Part shown: in pieces, positions 6,767-9,006 of the stretch | Position numbering within the stretch: the first letter of the stretch is position 1 | Layout of the letters: every line of letters begins with the position of its first letter | Origin: Clostridium sp. CAG:508 | GTDB lineage: Bacteria > Bacillota > Clostridia > TANB77 > CAG-508 | DNA: 9,006 nucleotides | Assembly: GCA_000435755.1 (NCBI GenBank) | Contig: FR889097.1 | Location: forward strand, 5,957-14,962 | Direction of reading: 5' to 3' | Notes under the pieces: generated by a model | Database searches by the model: none | What the model was told of the DNA's origin: nothing | Seen by the model: the letters and a program-made list of their open reading frames with translations, nothing else | Translations under genes and position numbers: made by a program

Positions 6767-8586
6767 TATTCATTTCCTTCATTATTATTATTTTCTGTGT
6801 TTGTTTCTGTATTTGCATCTTCTGGGTTTGCTTGTGCTTGTTGTCCAGCAGATGTTTGTTTATATAATTGTTCTGTTATAGAGTAGAATACTGTTGTTAA
6901 TTTTTCTGTTGCTGATTTAATTGCTTCAACATCAGATCCTTCTAATGCTTTTTTAACATTAGCAATTTCAGTTTCTGCTTTTGCTTTTTCTTCTCCACTA
7001 ATTTTGTCTCCAAGCTCGTCAATTGTTTTTTGGCTGTTATATACTAAGCTTTCTGCATTGTTTCTGACTTCAATTTCTTCTTTTCTCTTTTTGTCTTCTG
7101 CAGCATGTGCCTCAGCATCTTTAACAGCTTTTTCAATATCTTCATCAGATAGATTTGTACTTGCTGTAATAGCTACTTGTTGGCTATTTCCTGTTGCCAT
7201 ATCTTTTGCAGATACGTGTACAATTCCGTTTGCGTCAATATCAAATGTTACTTCGATTTGTGGCACTCCACGAGGTGCTGCTGGAATTCCTGTTAATTGG
7301 AATCTTCCTAATGTTTTGTTATCTGCAGCCATTTCACGTTCACCTTGTAATACGTGAATTTCAACACTTGTTTGACCATCTGCTGCTGTTGAGAATATTT
7401 GTGATTTTTTAGTTGGTATTGTTGTGTTTCTTTCAATTAATTTTGTAAATACTCCACCTAATGTTTCAATACCTAATGATAATGGTGTTACATCTAGTAA
7501 TACTAGGTCTTTTACATCACCTGATAAAACACCACCTTGAATAGCTGCACCAATAGCAACACATTCGTCTGGGTTGATACCTTTGTCTGGTTCTTTTCCT
7601 GTAATTTTCTTAACCGCTTCTTGAACAGCTGGAACTCTTGTAGATCCACCTACTAATAATACTTTGTGTAAGTCATTTGCTGTAACTCCAGCATCTTTCA
7701 TAGCTTTTTCTACTGGTATTTTAGTAGCTTCAATTAAGTCACTAATTAACTCTTCAAATTTTGCTCTTGTTAATGTAATGTCTAAGTGTTTTGGTCCTGT
7801 TGCATCTGCTGTAATAAATGGTAAGTTGATTTGTGTTTGTTGCATTCCAGAAAGCTCTATTTTGGCTTTTTCTGCTGCTTCTTTTAGTCTTTGCATTGCC
7901 ATTTTGTCTGTTTTTAAGTCAATACCACTTGATTTTTTGAATTCTGATACTAAATATTCAATAATTCTATCGTCGAAGTCATCTCCACCTAATTTTGTAT
8001 TTCCGTTTGTTGCTAGTACTTCAAATACACCGTCTCCAATATCTAGGATAGAAACATCAAATGTTCCTCCACCTAAGTCATATACCATTATTTTTTGATC
8101 TTGGTCTTCTTTGTCCATACCAAATGCTAAAGCTGCTGCTGTTGGTTCGTTTATAATTCTTAATACTTCTAGTCCAGCAATTTTACCAGCATCTTTTGTT
8201 GCTTGTCTTTGGCTATCGCTAAAGTAAGCAGGTACTGTAATAACAGCTTGTGTAACTGGTTGACCTAAATAATTTTCAGCATCTGTTTTTAATTTTTGTA
8301 ATATCATTGCTGATATCTCTTGTGGGGAGAATTCGTCTCCTTCGATTTTTACTTTTTTGTTTGAGCCCATATCTCTTTTAATTGAGATTACAGTGTTTTC
8401 TGGATTAGTAACTGCTTGACGTTTTGCAATTTGTCCTACTAATCTTTCTCCATTTTTTGAAAATGCAACAACAGATGGCGTTGTTCTATTTCCTTCTGCG
8501 TTAGGAATAACAACTGGCTCTCCTCCTTCCATTACTGCTACACATGAGTTTGTTGTTCCTAAGTCAATTCCTATAATTTTTCCCAT
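6766..8586 (-). CDS. dnaK: Chaperone protein DnaK (Hsp70)
   Basis: A complete 606-residue Hsp70 that uses ATP to bind and release hydrophobic client peptides in the cytoplasm. The nucleotide-binding domain (about 1-358) shows IGIDLGTTNS at 5-14, K70, VYDLGGGTFDVS at 168-179, catalytic T197 in GNTKLGGDDFD, and VLLVGGSTRVPAV at 309-321. The interdomain linker is LVLLDV at 361-366, followed by the substrate-binding beta domain to about 480 and the helical lid. The segment between K70 and YLG (106-108) is shorter than in E. coli, the known monoderm-type deletion in this region. The last 20 residues are rich in Asn, Glu and Thr (NTETNTENNNNEGNE), in place of the acidic-basic end of E. coli DnaK. 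ATG at 8586 is preceded by AAAGGAAG at a spacing of about 9 nt. It lies in the order grpE-dnaK-dnaJ. Confidence 0.99.
   Translation of the reverse strand: MGKIIGIDLGTTNSCVAVMEGGEPVVIPNAEGNRTTPSVVAFSKNGERLVGQIAKRQAVTNPENTVISIKRDMGSNKKVKIEGDEFSPQEISAMILQKLKTDAENYLGQPVTQAVITVPAYFSDSQRQATKDAGKIAGLEVLRIINEPTAAALAFGMDKEDQDQKIMVYDLGGGTFDVSILDIGDGVFEVLATNGNTKLGGDDFDDRIIEYLVSEFKKSSGIDLKTDKMAMQRLKEAAEKAKIELSGMQQTQINLPFITADATGPKHLDITLTRAKFEELISDLIEATKIPVEKAMKDAGVTANDLHKVLLVGGSTRVPAVQEAVKKITGKEPDKGINPDECVAIGAAIQGGVLSGDVKDLVLLDVTPLSLGIETLGGVFTKLIERNTTIPTKKSQIFSTAADGQTSVEIHVLQGEREMAADNKTLGRFQLTGIPAAPRGVPQIEVTFDIDANGIVHVSAKDMATGNSQQVAITASTNLSDEDIEKAVKDAEAHAAEDKKRKEEIEVRNNAESLVYNSQKTIDELGDKISGEEKAKAETEIANVKKALEGSDVEAIKSATEKLTTVFYSITEQLYKQTSAGQQAQANPEDANTETNTENNNNEGNE
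6775..6780 (-). promoter_or_regulatory. Ribosome-binding site of dnaJ inside the end of dnaK
   Basis: The minus strand reads GAAGGAAATGAATAATG: GAAGGA lies 8 nt before the dnaJ ATG and still within the last dnaK codons (GlyAsnGlu). Together with the one-base overlap TAATG this predicts coupled translation of DnaK and DnaJ. Confidence 0.75.
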
Positions 8587-8763
8587 AATAATTTACTTCC
8601 TTTCTAAATTTATATATTTTAAAAAATTAATATTATTTTCATGTTAAATAAATTAAAATCAAGTATAACGAGGCAAACGAGTAAATTTTCTTGAGATTAT
8701 ACAAATGTATATCGAAAGAAAATTTATGAAGTTTAACAAAGTTAGACGAAGATTTTTATTTAT
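8587..8763. other. 177-nt grpE-dnaK intergenic region
   Basis: This is long for a gap inside a Firmicute chaperone operon. Its grpE-proximal two thirds are occupied by an imperfect palindrome (see 8644-8767). The dnaK-proximal part (about 8587-8643) is almost pure A/T and carries only the dnaK ribosome-binding site at about 8596-8603. I see no CIRCE element (TTAGCACTC-N9-GAGTGCTAA), no terminator T-tract next to a stem, and no credible gene. Confidence 0.7.
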
Positions 8764-8767
8764 TTAA
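8644..8767. repeat. 124-nt imperfect palindrome, ending in the grpE stop codon
   Basis: The outer arms, TTAAATAAATTAAAATC at 8644-8660 and GATTTTTATTTATTTAA at 8751-8767, pair at 16 of 17 positions. An inner stem pairs TAAATTTTCTT (8682-8692) perfectly with AAGAAAATTTA (8716-8726). The centre contains ATACAAATGTAT (8699-8710), which can form a small tip hairpin. Between the stems the arms are partly symmetric (TAAC and AAAC blocks in both), with direct ACGAG repeats at 8668-8672 and 8677-8681. As RNA on the minus strand it would form one long, bulged hairpin between grpE and dnaK. The right arm contains the grpE stop codon (8766-8764). TTAA occurs at both outer ends. It could be an mRNA stability or processing structure, or a MITE-like or REP-like dispersed repeat. 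The DNA is AT-rich, which weakens the inner matches, but the 16/17 outer arms with a nested 11/11 stem are hard to explain by chance. Confidence 0.6.
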
Positions 8768-9006
8768 TTGGCTACGACTACCATAGAATGACGAATAACT
8801 CTATCACCTATTTTATAGCCTTTTCTATACTCTTCTTTTACTTCTTTTTCTCCTAAGCTTTCATCTACTACTAAACTTACAGCTTCATGAAGTTCTGGAT
8901 CAAAAGTTTTTCCAACTGCTTCAATTTCAGTTACTCCATTTGCTTTTAGTACATCTTTAAATTGTTTTAAAACAAGTTCTACTCCTTGTTTGTAGCCTTC
9001 GTCTTC
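8764..9006 (-). CDS. grpE: GrpE nucleotide exchange factor, C-terminal part only
   Basis: The last 80 residues are visible, with the stop TAA at 8766-8764; the start lies beyond the right edge. GrpE is the homodimeric co-chaperone that opens the DnaK nucleotide cleft and releases ADP. The visible part covers the end of the dimerisation helices (YKQGVELVLKQFKDVLKANG) and the beta-wing domain that contacts DnaK, with the family signatures TFDPELHEAVS and GYKIGDRVIRHSMVVVAN. The frame is intact. The N-terminal coiled coil, and probably hrcA and the operon promoter, lie outside the window. The gene end is normal in length for the family, although its stop codon falls inside the palindrome arm. 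Confidence 0.95.
   Translation of the reverse strand, partial: EDEGYKQGVELVLKQFKDVLKANGVTEIEAVGKTFDPELHEAVSLVVDESLGEKEVKEEYRKGYKIGDRVIRHSMVVVAN

Noticed and set aside
7004..8098. Plus-strand open frames of 72 to 144 codons opposite dnaK
   Set aside because: Strong conservation of DnaK explains the sequence; shadows of this kind are common opposite dnaK and carry no initiation signal.
8696..8701. TATAAT on the minus strand within the palindrome, a possible internal dnaK promoter
   Set aside because: No convincing -35 box lies 16 to 18 nt upstream, and the hexamer is part of the palindrome in very AT-rich DNA. It cannot be excluded without transcript ends.
8644..8767. The palindrome as an intrinsic terminator between grpE and dnaK
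   Set aside because: Neither the inner nor the outer stem is followed directly by a T-tract on the minus strand, the stems are AT-rich and the loop between the outer arms is about 90 nt.
8640..8770. Short plus-strand frames (13 to 17 codons) in the grpE-dnaK gap
   Set aside because: Too short, without ribosome-binding sites, and explained by the palindrome.

Overview
The window is low-GC DNA (roughly 30% by eye, not computed). All seven recognisable genes lie on the minus strand, so transcription runs from high to low coordinates. The organism looks like a low-GC Firmicute, most likely a clostridial lineage. The reasons are the grpE-dnaK-dnaJ order, a DnaK with the short monoderm-type nucleotide-binding domain, a class A penicillin-binding protein (PBP) with a C-terminal PASTA domain, a DUF1189 membrane protein, and strong AGGAGG-type ribosome-binding sites. 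The assignment to an uncultured gut-type clostridium is inference only.

Layout, read in the direction of transcription. (1) Positions 9006 to 5606 hold the chaperone operon: the 3' end of grpE, a 177-nt non-coding gap filled mostly by a 124-nt imperfect palindrome, dnaK, and dnaJ. dnaK and dnaJ overlap by one base (TAATG). A clear intrinsic terminator (stem 5575-5599) closes the operon. (2) Positions about 5540 to 5489 hold a sigma-A-like promoter and a short leader. (3) Positions 5472 to 1 hold a second, tightly packed operon: a class A PBP, cysS, a DUF1189 membrane protein, and the N-terminal part of an FtsH-type membrane protease that runs off the window. The gaps inside this operon are only 12 to 17 nt, each with a strong Shine-Dalgarno sequence.

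Function. GrpE, DnaK and DnaJ form the Hsp70 cycle: DnaJ delivers clients and stimulates ATP hydrolysis, and GrpE exchanges nucleotide. The second operon combines peptidoglycan synthesis (PBP), cysteinyl-tRNA supply (CysS), an uncharacterised polytopic membrane protein (DUF1189) and membrane-protein quality control (FtsH). The two operons are adjacent but are separated by the terminator and the promoter.

Most of the window is conserved housekeeping content, and I see no phage, transposase, CRISPR or defence genes. The points that deserve a second look are the long palindrome that includes the grpE stop codon, the duplicated cysteine/histidine module in the PBP, the unusual CysS subfamily signature, and the DUF1189 protein with a very highly charged tail placed next to ftsH.
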